Source: Hydractinia symbiolongicarpus
Lineage: Eukaryota > Cnidaria > Hydrozoa > Anthoathecata > Hydractiniidae
Assembly (NCBI RefSeq): GCF_029227915.1
Contig: NC_079878.1
Span: 23,711,501-23,775,500, forward strand
Length of the DNA: 64,000 nucleotides
Direction: 5' to 3'
Part shown: one piece after another, positions 1 to 11,561 of the stretch
Layout: each line of letters starts with the position of its first letter
How positions within the stretch are numbered: position 1 is the stretch's first letter
The notes under the pieces: model-generated
Seen by the model: only the letters and a program-made list of their open reading frames with translations
Told to the model about the DNA's origin: nothing
Database searches by the model: none
Translations under genes and position numbers: made by a program

Positions 1-2914
1 TAACTAGTTTACTGATAATTAGTCGCATGGCAGGGTTTTAGTTAAAAATCCCTCCGTTTTTCACACATTTTGTTGATTATTAAGGATTTCTTACCCGACA
101 GATCGAGTACAAAGAGTACTAAGTATGTGTAATTATAAGTAAATTTATACATTTTGTGCATACATGATGTTAAAGAAGTATTGTGCAGTGGTAGGTGTAA
201 GTTGATTAAAGGTGAAAAAAGAGGTGAAAACCGCTTGTAACTTATGTGGTGTTTGTGCAAACTAAAAACTAATAATTAAATATCTTATAAAAGTCTACAA
301 ATTTCACATAAATATATATAACAATAAATAAAACGTATCAGATGCCTACATGCCTAGATAAAAACACGCATAAATACAAGAAGAAGTAACAGAAGTGAAC
401 CTTTTTGTATTGAAATCGCTGAAACTTGAGTCTTTTGAAGTCTTATACTTCACTTCTATTGACTATTGAACAACAAGCGAATGTTAAAAAAGATTCGAAC
501 ATCACTTCGTAAATCATTTAAATAATAATCGGTCCGTAGATAATACGGATAAATTTATTTTATTTTATTTTATTTTATTATATAATAAACAATAACAATG
601 TAAAATAAACAAACTGGGTTTTCCCCTACACTCCCCACACATTGCAGATTGCATAGGTCATTTCATAAAACTCTCTTTGTAGAGGCCATTTAATATACAA
701 GTTTCATTAATTCAATGCATAAACACAAGATTTCTTGCAGATCAATACGTAATTCGTTTTGTATTTCCAGCAGCGTTTTTATAACAAGCATCGACTTTTT
801 AAACTTTCCCATCTCGACTAAGTTCTACTGAGTCGACCATACTAAATTGATAAGTTGAACACAATGCGGAATCTTCTTTCGTAAATAGCGTCTCCTTTCT
901 TCGAGTTGATTTCAGACTTGAACCATTTTGGTTTTGCAATTAGGCCAGGTACGTTAGTGATTAACCATAGCTCAAAACATGTACTGAAGACCTTTTGAGT
1001 TTGACGTATAACTTTCTGGTATCATCTGAAACCACAAAGTTGCCAGTTTGACTTTTCTTGCTCTTACGCTTCAAAATTTCCATCGTTGTCTCGAATACCC
1101 AAATGTTAAGTCGTTATTGTAATTTGCAGCTCTTTCATTGAAGGTTTCCCGTTAAAGTAAGTAAGTAACTGGACATGTGTTAAATTCAACGTAGTGGTCA
1201 GTAAATAAACTCCGGTAAATGTTGTGATAATTGAATTTTAGTGTTTCACATGATCTCACTAAATGACTTCCTTCATCAGAGTAACCAATTTCGCACAAAC
1301 ACGAGTAAAATTTTGAAGGAAAGTAATCCTCCATATGCATTTTATGTTTATTTTTGCTGTGGTAGCGCAACAGAAAACAACCAGCCAGACTTTGGCAGTG
1401 GCTATTTTTTTATAGTACGAATATGAACTGAAAGGTCGAAAACAATTGATTAGAAAAGAAAATATGAAAGAGGCGATAGCATCAGTAAAAGACTGGCGCT
1501 CTCTGAAATTTATGTATCTTTCATTGCGTCATCACAATCCCAACCAAATAGGTGATATATGTTATTAAATAAAAACAGTATTAGGTATCTATAGGATGCA
1601 AATAAGTAGGTTTTGGGCGTACTTACCAGTAAACAACAAGAAGTTTGACATCAAAAATAAAGAGAAACATATTCCATTGTTTTTTCATTTAACCACAAAC
1701 TGGTATTTTTTAGCAGACTTTTACATCCTGTGTCTAGTTGTTGATGTTTTACAAAGTTTTGATGACATTTTACCGTTTTTTATGTGAAATACATCAATTC
1801 TTTATAACTTTTAAGTAATACTTTTAATACCAAAGCATTAGTCTTTTTTCAGGACTTTTTTCTTGTCATATATCTGTAACATGTAAAATTGATTTATAGC
1901 AAAGGACTTTTTCATGGAGCAGACCAAGCCTCTCGGTTTGGTCTTCAAAATTAACACTGTTATGATAGACATAAAATAGACTTAATTCAAACGTCTTATA
2001 GACGTATTGTGCCGTCCGGGAAGAGCCGTCGAATACATTGGTCGTTCCGCTCTTACGGGTAAATCCGTGTTGCTTAGTAACAGTGATGTTAGCGATCACT
2101 TACGAGTTTGTAAAAATCGTTAATTCTCGTTTGACAATTTCACTATTATGGCTTACAGGAATAAATCCCTTGACCTCAAATTAAAACAGAGCCTGCTTAT
2201 TATGGGTGATATAGCTATTATAAATAAGAACATACGTTCTATGCCGCTTGTTATTCGACGATAAACATAATCTTGTTAATAATCCATTCTCCACGCTCTA
2301 TTGCAGTTTATACACAAATTATTTTTTAATAATTTATTACATTTTAAATCATTATTTACGCATTGATAAAGTGTGTTGGTCGAAATGTCACTATTTTTAA
2401 GAATTGGGTAGATTTCGTGCAGGTATCAATTGATGGCGGCTTTGTTAAACCGAGCTGAATAGGATCGAAAATTCCAGCAACTTTCCATCCACTTCCAATT
2501 CCTTTTTTCCCTTTGTTAGTGGTTACGTAATTTTAGAACTCCAATATCCAACTAGAGCGAATGAGCTTCGTTTACTCAACTGTTCGACATTTAACCAGAT
2601 CGTTTTATTACCGTGCACTGAATCTTTTCTTGAGGCATTATCGACAGTCACTTTATAATTGTCTCACAAGCAACTATGCTTCAACCAAGGCTGATTGTAT
2701 GTTATCTACACCTGGCTAAGGGTCTTTACATGGAACCTGCAAAAGATAGAGTAGTATGTAACCTTATTACCGTTGTCATGACTTTCCGATAACAACAGAA
2801 AGAAAAAGTAATTCAATAAATTCCATAAAAAACGAGATAATAGGTAAGATGTTGAAGAGAAAGGGGAACTCTAGGAAATGTTTTAATTGATGAAAAATAA
2901 AATGTAGTTATTTC
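1..2914. other. Intergenic, no gene recognised
   Basis: No open frame here shows a recognisable domain, and the short frames present lack convincing splice or codon structure. A run of TATTT pentamers lies near 552-585. I see nothing else that can be supported. Confidence 0.5.
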
Positions 2915-3350
2915 TGCGGAGCAAAGCAGAGACCATTTTCCCATTAAATCAGGCAAGTATAAGAGAAAAGTAGGTACAGTGGAAAGTATATAGGATTTCT
3001 ATACGATTTCGTTCCTATACGTATCCGAAATATTAAAATTTCCAACAAAAAATCACAGGAATCCAGCAATTTAAAATGGTCATTCTTTAGTACAGTTTTT
3101 AATAAGCGAGACAGCATGTTTTTAGCACGGCGATGGAGTTTTTGTTGTTTTTTAAAGATGGTGCCGAGCGTAAAATGGTGCTGTTTCAAGTTGAGGATAA
3201 ATCCGCCTTCACTTCTTAGCCACGTGATACATTAATCACTTTTACTAATATCACGTGATTTTTTTTCGGACATATAGCGCCTCAAACTCAAACGTGTGTT
3301 AAGCTAGTTAGTATATCACTACTTTCTTACATGTAATGAACCCTTTCTTA
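2915..3350. repeat. Dispersed repeat family 1, copy 1
   Basis: This stretch aligns over most of its length with 7794-8262 in the same orientation. Shared landmarks are a TATAGGATTTCTATACGAT block, a conserved block read on the minus strand as a short open frame in both copies (2944-3189 and 7889-8095), and a CACGTGATA...ATATCACGTG near-palindrome. The minus-strand frame similarity probably reflects shared repeat origin rather than a gene; no known transposase domain is visible in it. Family unknown. Confidence 0.85.
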
Positions 3351-3790
3351 TTCTCCCTCACACCTAAGGCTAGCTAGTATAAAACTGCTGACTGAGCTGG
3401 AATAATAATGGAACTTAAATAGCTAGCTAGATTTTTTTAGCTAGCTAAAATAAGGCAAACATATAACACATGCATAATTAACTACTTAGCTAGGATAAAA
3501 CTGCCAATGTTTCTAGCAAAAGATTATCTACTGTAGCTGGCATAAAACCCGCTACATACCTAGCATAAAAAAATTCTTTTGAACAGATTTTTCTATAGCT
3601 ATATCATACATATACCACACAGTGAGTGAGATAGTTCTACTCTGTAAGAAAGTCCCATCACATAGCTTGTTCTAGCTACAATTGTGCACAAAATTTATTA
3701 GTTCTTGCAAGTTTATATGTATGTGTACTATCAATTAAACAATCAACCTGACGGTCATTATCCAATACTCAGCTAGCTGTAGTTTGTCTG
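3290..3790. repeat. GCTAGC/CTAGCTAG-rich simple motif region
   Basis: The self-complementary motif GCTAGC or close variants (TTAGCTAGG, AGCTAGCTGTAG) recurs many times within about 500 bp, far above expectation for this AT-rich background. No gene is visible. Similar clusters are seen near 30148-30170 and 42690-42705. Confidence 0.6.
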
Positions 3791-5695
3791 TCTGTTAAAA
3801 ACGGCTGCCCGACAGCTTTATTTCTAACTCTTGTGTGCGTAATTATAGTATTTTGTGTTAACAGGCTGACAAAATGCACGAAATGCCGAAGCGGAAAATA
3901 TGTACGAAAGTTGAAATCTGACGAAGGAAGAAGCCGACTATCGATAATATCTTTTAATACTTTTATAATCTTGTTTACATTTTTACATCAATCTCAAAGT
4001 TTAGTTAGGTCTTCTTTGCCCACATGCATATTTTAAATACATTTGTAAAAGATACTTTAAATTATATGATTTTGAATTATCCTAGTTAACATACTACATT
4101 ACTTATGATTTTAGTTATCTACATTACACAGTGTAAATTTTTGTTGAAAGGGAAATATTTTCTTATCTAGCAAGCCACGAAATTTCTAGATGGTTTTGTG
4201 ATTCTTTGTAGTTATATACGTGACGGTAGCGCCTGTAAAACTCACATTGCTCTGCCGTGTCATACAGATAGCGCTTAAATGACCAACGCCAAAATCGGAA
4301 TTTTCCGAAATAATTTTGAATAATCTTGCCAATATGGCGGAGGAGAGTTGATTGGATTAGGTGGGGGAGCACAATTTTAATGCTAGCTTTTCTTAGAATA
4401 GCGAAACAAATGCTTTACTTTAAGAAGGATTTGAACGTTCTGACATTAAGCTTTAAAAATGCGAGAACTATTTAGCAATAAGATACTTCTTTAGGAGATA
4501 GGATGTTCCATTTTTTTCTGCAGTCTCTGTGTTCTATAACTTCCATAAAAATCGTTTAAATATTATGGCCCTGCAGATCTGCAGGAAACGTTTTATTTGG
4601 TAGATGACCGGTACTCGCCAGGAACAGAGCTTTGTTTACAACTTCGTCCCAAGGAGTTGTTAAGCTTATTATACTTGGTCAGTCCAAAAATATTAAATAT
4701 AAGAGCTTAACAAGTACTGGGGACGAGGTTGCTTAAACAAGCCTTGGGAACAAGGCTGGAGAACCACAGCTGCAAATCTATCAAAATAATTCTGAAGTAG
4801 AAAAAGTTTAAGAAGGCTGGGAATGAGATTGTTGATGTTTTATGATAGAAAGTATAAGCTGTCAAGTAATCCATAGTGCATAATTTTTATAATAAGAGTC
4901 ATATTCAGTTAAAAATTTGCCCCTTTACCTTGCATTATTTGGCATCTGAACGCGCGTATTGACACGCTCATGACGCACAACAGAGACCCAATTGTCAGGA
5001 AAGCCATTAAAACTACGTGATAATATGTATTATTGGAATATATTTACAAAACATAAATTACAAAGAAATAATAGACGTGTGCCCCACCCTACCTTTATCA
5101 TAAAAAAGATCTCAGAAAAACCCAATTAACAAAATAAGAATTGAAGACTAGAATTATTGAAAGCATGATAAGACGTCGCCGGGTAATGGCCGCCTTTCCA
5201 CGACGACATCTTATGGCTTTCTACATATAAATTCAAGTTCTTTTTGAGAAAAAAGTGGCCGGTAAAACCTCACAAAAACGAAGGAATATTTAAAAGCGAA
5301 GGAAAGATAGAAGGGCTGCATTTTTAGGACAAGTACACTATCTGGACTCGACTTTAATTTAGCAAGATAAATTAAGCTTTTGTAGCCGCCAATTCACAGA
5401 CAACTTATCACACCTAGAAATAAAGCGCGTCTATCAAAAATACTTGTTAAAGATTTTTAATGCCCTGGTCATTTGTGCCTGACCATAGCGTAGCCAATAA
5501 CTTTTGTGAAAGGGATTGGCTAAAAAAACTGGGACAAAATCGAAAAAGGTCAAGAAAAAACGTTTAGAAAGAAAATCAAAAAAATAAATAAATAAAAAAA
5601 AATCAAACAAGAAAAAGTCCAAAAAAGAACAGCAACAAAAAAACTAGAAAAAAAAATCAGGAAAAAATGGATAAAGGTAGGACGGGGCAAGGGAA
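3791..5695. other. Intergenic, no gene recognised
   Basis: Short open frames occur at 3833-4036 (+) and 4163-4372 (-), but neither has a recognisable domain or compelling exon borders. A-rich low-complexity sequence lies at 5570-5665, just 3' of the coiled-coil exon. Nothing else can be supported. Confidence 0.45.
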
Positions 5696-6370
5696 TTAGA
5701 ATTTTTGTATTTCTGCAGCATGCAACTGAATCAGTTCTTCAACTTCTTCAATTGCACCCACAACTTTCAGTTTCTTTTTTGAAACCTTCCTTGGAAAGAT
5801 TTTGCAAATAAAATTGCAACGCAAAATATTTGTAATGCCAGTACACTTGTTGCGAAGCATGGTGACAAAGCTTTTTGTTTGTTGTCTAAATTGAATGTTT
5901 TTCTTATCCATCTCAGCAACTTTTCTTTTCATTTCTTCAATTGCATCCTGTTGATATGCGTTAATTACTTCTAATTCTTTGATTTTGCATTCCATATTAA
6001 ATGCACATCGTTTCAAGCCATCATTTTCCTTCATCAAAGCATTGCGTTCACCTTCGACTTTCTCCAGTACCCTTTCAACTTCCATTCTTTTTACCTTTTC
6101 TTTTTCACATTCTTCAGCAGCTTCTGCAGTCAGCTTCATCACAGGTTTCATTGCATCTTCAATGATTTCTGGTATGGCATTAACTTTAGCGCTTAACTGG
6201 TCCAATTCTTTATCGCATTCCTTTATGTTACCATTAAGAATTTCTCTTAGAAGTTTTATCTTCACTAGATGCGTTTTGCTGACCGCTTCGCTCTGTTGTC
6301 GAAGTGTCTTTTCATTTACAATAGCTTGAGATATAGATGTCAACTTATTTTCGTAAGCTTCATTTATTTG
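5696..6370 (-). CDS. Coiled-coil protein, 3'-terminal exon
   Basis: This is a minus-strand open exon of 675 nt ending in TAA (5696-5698). It begins after a good acceptor (pyrimidine tract plus CAG, AG at 6372-6371) in phase 0, with residues QINEAYENK ahead of the first possible internal initiator, so it is read as a last exon rather than a whole gene. The 224 residues are strongly charged and heptad-like (KEKVKRMEVERVLEKVEGE, EEMKRKVAEMDKKN), predicting a long helical coiled coil over roughly residues 10-165. A basic, cysteine-containing segment follows, then a short acidic helix at the C-terminus. I do not recognise the family. Upstream exons should lie to the right of 6372 but none could be identified with confidence. 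Confidence 0.6.
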   Translation of the reverse strand, partial: QINEAYENKLTSISQAIVNEKTLRQQSEAVSKTHLVKIKLLREILNGNIKECDKELDQLSAKVNAIPEIIEDAMKPVMKLTAEAAEECEKEKVKRMEVERVLEKVEGERNALMKENDGLKRCAFNMECKIKELEVINAYQQDAIEEMKRKVAEMDKKNIQFRQQTKSFVTMLRNKCTGITNILRCNFICKIFPRKVSKKKLKVVGAIEEVEELIQLHAAEIQKF

Positions 6371-6372
6371 CT

Positions 6373-7793
6373 GAAAAGTCAGAGTGAATTTATCTTAACG
6401 AATTGTACACTAAAGACACAGAAACTCTTTCTGTGTGCCTTTTCCCCCCTCTATTAGTTTATATTATAGTATGGATTGCACGAGCTGACAAAAAGGTCAG
6501 AAAAATGGTTCAAACTTTTGTTGAACTGCTTTACCTTTTTCACAGAATTCATACCAACAATATCATTACTAATTGGATTTCCATTCTAGCGAGTTCCTTC
6601 TGTCACCAAGTATTTGTGCAAAGTATGATAAGAACAATATTTGACGTCAGATTTGTTTGTATTGTCTTGACGTCATAGTTCAAAATGGCTACCAGGAGCT
6701 TAAGAAGGAGTTGGCCAGCTAAATGTGTTCAAGGCACCCTTGTACAAAAGGAAGCCAAAGGCGATATACAACTTGACATGCGAAATGCTTACCAATAATT
6801 TAAATAGTAAAAACCCTTCTCGTTTTCCCGTTTGCCAATCAAGAAACTCGTGAGGTAACCTACAATAATATATCGGAAAAAAAGAAGATGCTTCATTGAT
6901 TTGTTTCACAGGTCTGGCTAACTAATGCAGAATCGTGCATTGTAAGAACCTTCTTTAAGACGGACAAAATTTTTACCCATATCCAAAACTGAAAATCTAA
7001 AGTGGTCATCTTAAAGCGCTTGCTAAAAAAAGCAAATCCTCTCCAAGGCAGGCATTTCTTCATAGCTGACAAAAACTCTGATCCCACTGTTTCATATTTT
7101 GTTAAGATTATTTGCGCAGAATAGCAACTTCAGTACATGTTAGTACTGTTATCGATGAGTGTTCTGCAAAGGAGTTTTGTAAGCGGTGTAAGCAAAGTAA
7201 CCGATCAAATAGACAACCCAGATCAATCCTCCTTTTACTCTATACGCTATGTAAAAAAGATCGATTCACACTTTTATAGTCTCTGGTATGATTTAACTGG
7301 AGATACATCCACGATCTTTTACACCGAAAAAAAGCTATACCCTGATGTTATTGTGACGTTTTCGCAGCAAAAACAGTCACTCAGAAACTCTAAGAGTGCA
7401 GAATAAGTTATAGAAAAAGTTCAAAAATTAAACCTCAACTTCGTTTTTAGTAAAAACACATGGTTTTCCGTAGAGTAACAGAGTGCTTGCAACAATACAG
7501 CATTTCAAGGGTAAAGACAAAATATAAGCTTCCCGCAATATTAGAAAAATAAAAACACAGGCTACAACCTGTTGTTACCTTGACGTAGAAAAAACCCATC
7601 ATTCTTATGAAGTAAATAAAAAATGAAAGAACGTGCAAATAATACGGCTACACTCTAATGTTCAAAACTCGTTCAAAAAGTCATGTAAATTATACGACGT
7701 AAAGTGTGTCTAAAACAATTAAATTTAATTAGCGCTCCTGCCTAGCAAAAAAAAAAAAAAAAGAAAAAACACGTGAATTTAGCTTTCCCTAGT
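6373..7793. other. Intergenic or intronic, no exon recognised
   Basis: This should contain the 5' exons or promoter of the coiled-coil gene at 5696-6370 if the gene is short, but no exon with matching phase was identified. Plus-strand ATG at 6683 opens a 38-codon frame beginning MATRSLRRSW, with no known homology. A poly-A run lies near 7747-7762. Confidence 0.4.
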
Positions 7794-8262
7794 TGCGGAG
7801 CCTATTTCCTTATTAAATATGACAAACATAAGAAGAAGGTAGGTACGGTGTAGAGTATATAGGATTTCTATACGATTTCGTCCCTATATCACAATATCAA
7901 AATTTGCAACAAAAAATCACAGTAATTCAGCAATTTAATATGGCCATTTTTTAATTCAGTTTTTAGTAAGCGAGACAACATGTTTTTAGCACGGCGATGG
8001 AGTTTTTGTTGTTCTTTAAAGATGGTGCCAAGCGCGCAGGGTGCCGTTTCAAGTTGAGAATAATTCTGTCTACACTTTTTGGCCACGTGATACATTAATC
8101 ACTTTTACTAATATCACGTGACCATTCTCGGACATATAGCACTTCAAACTGAAACTTTTGTCAATCGAAGCTATTTCGCAACTGACGGAAAAAACCGAAG
8201 ATAGGGTATGTTAAGCTAGCTAGTATATCGCTAACTTTTTAAATGTGATGAACCTTTTCTTA
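7794..8262. repeat. Dispersed repeat family 1, copy 2
   Basis: Second copy of the element at 2915-3350, same orientation, with scattered substitutions and about 40 extra bases near 8160-8205. The CACGTGATA...ATATCACGTG near-palindrome is retained at about 8085-8121. Divergence suggests the copies are not a recent local duplication. Confidence 0.85.
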
Positions 8263-8346
8263 CAATAAAAGTTAAGTAGTTTACGTGTGCTGTAAATCCA
8301 CAGGCATATATACTATGCACCTGTTAAGTTTTTCATACATAATTAT

Positions 8347-8414
8347 GCCCTGTTGATTTAATGGCTATGACGCTTATGCAAATGAGAGATCTAGGTTTAA
8401 ATCCTGGACAGGGC
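8347..8414 (+). repeat. tRNA-like head of a SINE (or tRNA pseudogene)
   Basis: The segment begins GCCCTGT and ends ACAGGGC, a perfect 7-bp acceptor-like stem. It has a B-box-like GGTTTAAATCC inside a paired T-arm (CTAGG/CCTGG) and an A-box-like ATTTAATGGC near the start. The D arm is poor and the anticodon arm has only a 4-nt loop, so a functional tRNA is unlikely. About 90 bp of unrelated, possibly SINE-body, sequence follow. Best read as a tRNA-derived SINE head. Confidence 0.6.
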
Positions 8415-8499
8415 AAAGAAAAACATAATTATCTTGCACCTACAACAACCAGGTTGTATTGTATTGGCACATAATTCTGCTGATGAGAAGATTCACCTT

Positions 8500-9298
8500 A
8501 TATTGACGTCTGATATATTTTATATCTTTTTTTAGGTATTGAGTTTGAAATATTTGCACCTCAATATTTCTTATACTGCTGGACTAATATGATACATAGC
8601 TTATTGTACCGTACATTATTACATTGAGTATACGTAATCTTTGAGTTGTAGGGGGAGAGTTTTTATTAACGTGCCTGCCCCTGCCTTGCCGATTCATCTT
8701 CCTTTTTTCTTGCCTCTCCTTTCCTTGCCGTGCTTAATGCCTTTGACTTGGGATCCTCTTCGCAACACTTTCTATATAGTCGCATATATATCTTGTATGC
8801 GACTATGTTCACCCAAAATGTTTGATAAAAATTGAACTGAAACATCTTTCGAAAATGATCGTTGTTAATTTCATATTTCCAAATAAAATATGAGCCTTCG
8901 CGAAAAAGGAGTAAATAAAACCGCCAAAAACGAGAATTGCTGGCTGCGACAGTTTCTGCTCCTAAAGCATTCTTCAGTTCCTTTTAGCGGCATAAAAGAC
9001 CGTACTTAAGTTGAAGTGCCGTAACGTCAGTACACATAGAAATACTGATTAAAACTTGGGATGGTGCTGTAGATGATATATATCACAGCAGGAAGATGTT
9101 ATAAATCCCCAGGCATGTAATTTCATGTGCGCTACAATACCCTTTTCTTTTATAAGCATCAGGGAATTTGGCTTTAAGGTGGTGTTTTTATTTTTCTTCG
9201 CTTTTTTTCCGTTTTTTTTTCTTATGTGTTTTCATTTATTTTACAGTACATTTCAAATATTTCAAAATCTTAGTACACGTTTCGCCAAATTAAGACAA
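8500..9298. other. Intergenic, no gene recognised
   Basis: The open frames 8641-8835 and 9125-9307 are short and have no recognisable domain. A T-rich tract lies at 9185-9225. Confidence 0.45.
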
Positions 9299-9742
9299 TT
9301 AATTTAATCATAGTTAATAGAGAAAATACTGGTTCGGAAGATCAAGAATAACTTATTCAATTATGCTAATATTACGCATATTTGAATTTAAAGGGACATA
9401 ATAATGCACAACTCATTTGCCGCGCATAAAACTTCAGTTAAAAACACATGAATTTGTTAAAAGTTTTGTTGTTTTGTTTTAAAAAATATCTATACAGTTG
9501 TAAAATAAATCTAAAAACCTTTAATAAAATAATATTTTACATAAAACATTAAAAATTAGTTAAGAACAAAATATTTACGTATAAATAATGGTCTTTAAAT
9601 AAATGTTTTACAGGTAAAAAGTTAATGTTTAGTTAGAACAGGAAGCCACCATAAGAACGAAAGTTTCGATACAGGTAACCATGTTATAAAAAGGTAACGT
9701 AATAAATTGATCAAAACAATTCCGCAAAACTTAACACACAAG

Positions 9743-9967
9743 ATGCCATGTGTAAATTGTAGTGTTTTCGGGTGCAGTATGTGTAGAAGAACAAAAGGCA
9801 TTGGTATTTTTAGAATTCCTGCAGAACATGTTCAGAAAGAGTGGCGTAAACGGTGGATGTCTGAAATAACCAAAACTAGAGTAGTAGATGAGAACTTTAA
9901 AAAACAAAATAGCTAATAATAATGTTTATGCATGTGAAAAACATTTTCATAAAGAAGACATTGAAAT
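9743..9967 (+). pseudogene. THAP zinc-finger domain exon, frameshifted
   Basis: Reading from ATG at 9743 gives MPCVNCSVFGCSMCRR, then GIGIFRIP and a KEWRKRW segment. This is the N-terminal half of a C2CH THAP DNA-binding domain: a cysteine pair near the start, then an aromatic-x-x-P strand and a helix with conserved Trp. The frame stops at 9914-9916 after an A6 run. One frame over, the sequence resumes with YACEKHF, which supplies the second Cys and His expected of the THAP finger. The shifted frame ends at a strong GTAAGT donor (9968-9973). A single-base change in the A run near 9898-9903 would account for the break. It lies inside the inverted-repeat element at 9299-10201 and probably encodes a transposase N-terminus. 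Confidence 0.65.
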
Positions 9968-9986
9968 ATGTAAGTAGCTATCCTTT

Positions 9987-10091
9987 CTAAACTGCTTTAG
10001 GTTTTTTTAGATTTTTAATATCTTCAAAGTCATCCTCAAAAATATCTAAGGATACCAAAACACTATCATTTCCTCCTACATTAGAAGCCAT
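9987..10091 (-). CDS. Small acidic frame inside THAP element
   Basis: A 34-codon minus-strand frame from ATG (10091-10089) to TAG, sequence beginning MASNVGGNDSVLVS with an acidic core DIFEDDFEDI. It starts about 80 bp inside the right inverted end. Position and composition suggest a former first coding exon of an element-encoded protein, but it could be chance. No family recognised. Confidence 0.25.
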   Translation of the reverse strand: MASNVGGNDSVLVSLDIFEDDFEDIKNLKKPKAV

Positions 10092-10201
10092 TTTGAAATG
10101 ATCGTGCATTATTAAGGTCACGTGACGTACTTATAAACACCGTTTGAGAATCCTTTGAAGTTTGCCGATCTTCCGAACCAGTGTTTTTAACTATGATTTA
10201 A

Positions 10202-11028
10202 TTGAAAATTTCTGCCTTGAAAGATGTTGTTTTTCTTTTTAGGGAAAGAAAAATACCAGTATATATTGTTTTTATAAAAAAATATGGAATAAGATGCCGA
10301 TAATTTTTTTTTCACCATTTTACAAGTTAGATGTTGAAACTTTTCAGCCTCGTGTTTCGTATACATGTTTAATTAAAAAAGTATTTTTATTCTTATATGG
10401 ACCTGACTTAATTTTGCAAGCACTTATGTGCACAGCTATTCCAAATACATTTTCTTTTGATAACTACGTCCAAATTTAGGCTGAGCCTAAATGTGCTTGT
10501 TTTTTAAAAATCTTTTACCCTCAAATATTCTTATATGTGTTTTAATCAATATTGTGTTATTATGTGCTAAATGTATTATTTCTTTTTGTCTGTTCATTGT
10601 TCATAGGCGATGTTTCTCAAAGTAACAAAATATACCTTCTTTTGGGTGAATTTTAACGTTCTGTATCGCCATTGAGGTAGAAATATATTCATGGTTTCAT
10701 ACATTTCTTTGAATTTGAAGAAGAAACTTTGCATTTTCTTTTCTTTATCACCGCACAGGTTGCTTTCATCCTCAAAAAAAATTTGAATCAAATGCTTTAT
10801 ATTCTATTTTGTAGCGTAGAAGAACGCTAAAAGAAGTGAAAAAGTGACCACGGACCAAAATCGAAATAACGAGAGTTCAAGACAAGACAAATAGAAAATA
10901 TTGGATTGAGAGACACATAAATTCAAGTGGCACGAGATTAATTCAAAACTACTGTATGGTATTCTTGTGAAACATTACCCTTGATATTCTTATAACTAGA
11001 TTGTTATGAAAACGTGTACTAACTTCAG
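10202..11028. other. Intergenic, no gene recognised
   Basis: AT-rich sequence with short frames at 10294-10479 (+) and 10594-10791 (-). Neither shows a domain or supporting splice structure. Confidence 0.45.
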
Positions 11029-11347
11029 CATGATAGCTATTATTGTTAAAAGAATTGACATAAGCTCTCTGTTTACGCAACCCATGCTTTTTCAACCGAT
11101 GCTTTGTTGTTGTCAAATTACAAACCCTATAACGTGTGTAGCCAAGAGTATCGTAATGCGCATCTGCATATCACTTGTCATGCTTACTAACCATGATAGC
11201 TATCATTGTTAAAAGATTGACATAAGCTCTCTGTTTACTGAACCCATGCTTTTTCAACCGATGCTTTGCTGCTGTCGAAGTGCAAACTGTATAATGTGCG
11301 CAGCCAACCGTATCATAATGCGCCTATCGCTGGTCATGCTTACTAAC
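11029..11347. repeat. Tandem duplication, two ~160 bp units
   Basis: Unit 1 (11029-11191) and unit 2 (11192-11347) share CATGATAGCTAT, GACATAAGCTCTCTGTTTAC, CATGCTTTTTCAACCGATGC and CATGCTTACTAAC in order. They differ by scattered substitutions and small deletions, indicating an old direct duplication. Confidence 0.9.
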
Positions 11348-11561
11348 ATACTTAACGCATGCGTACCTAGTTAACAAGGAAGTTGATTTCTGTAAAACAA
11401 TTTTCCGCTTGAAACTTTTCCGCGCATTTTACCATCAATGCATTTATTTATTAAAACATCAGTTTACCAAAATAATAAAGTAAAAATTTTTTCTTGAACC
11501 TTCAAAATTAATATGGGAATATAAATATGGGAGTATTTATTTTAAATTAATAATTCTTATT

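Larger units (their letters stand above)
9299..10201. mobile_element. THAP-bearing DNA transposon remnant with inverted ends
   Basis: The left end (about 9303-9347) and right end (about 10170-10197) are inverted copies sharing ATCATAGTTAA and ACTGGTTCGGAAGATC, separated by slightly different spacers. TTAA sits immediately outside both ends (9299-9302 and 10198-10201), consistent with a TTAA target-site duplication. The interior carries a THAP-domain exon on the plus strand and a small acidic frame on the minus strand. THAP plus TTAA duplication is typical of Kolobok-type transposons, so that is the leading assignment, by inference. At ~0.9 kb with no catalytic domain it is non-autonomous. A TTAA also occurs inside each arm, so the exact termini are uncertain. 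Confidence 0.65.
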
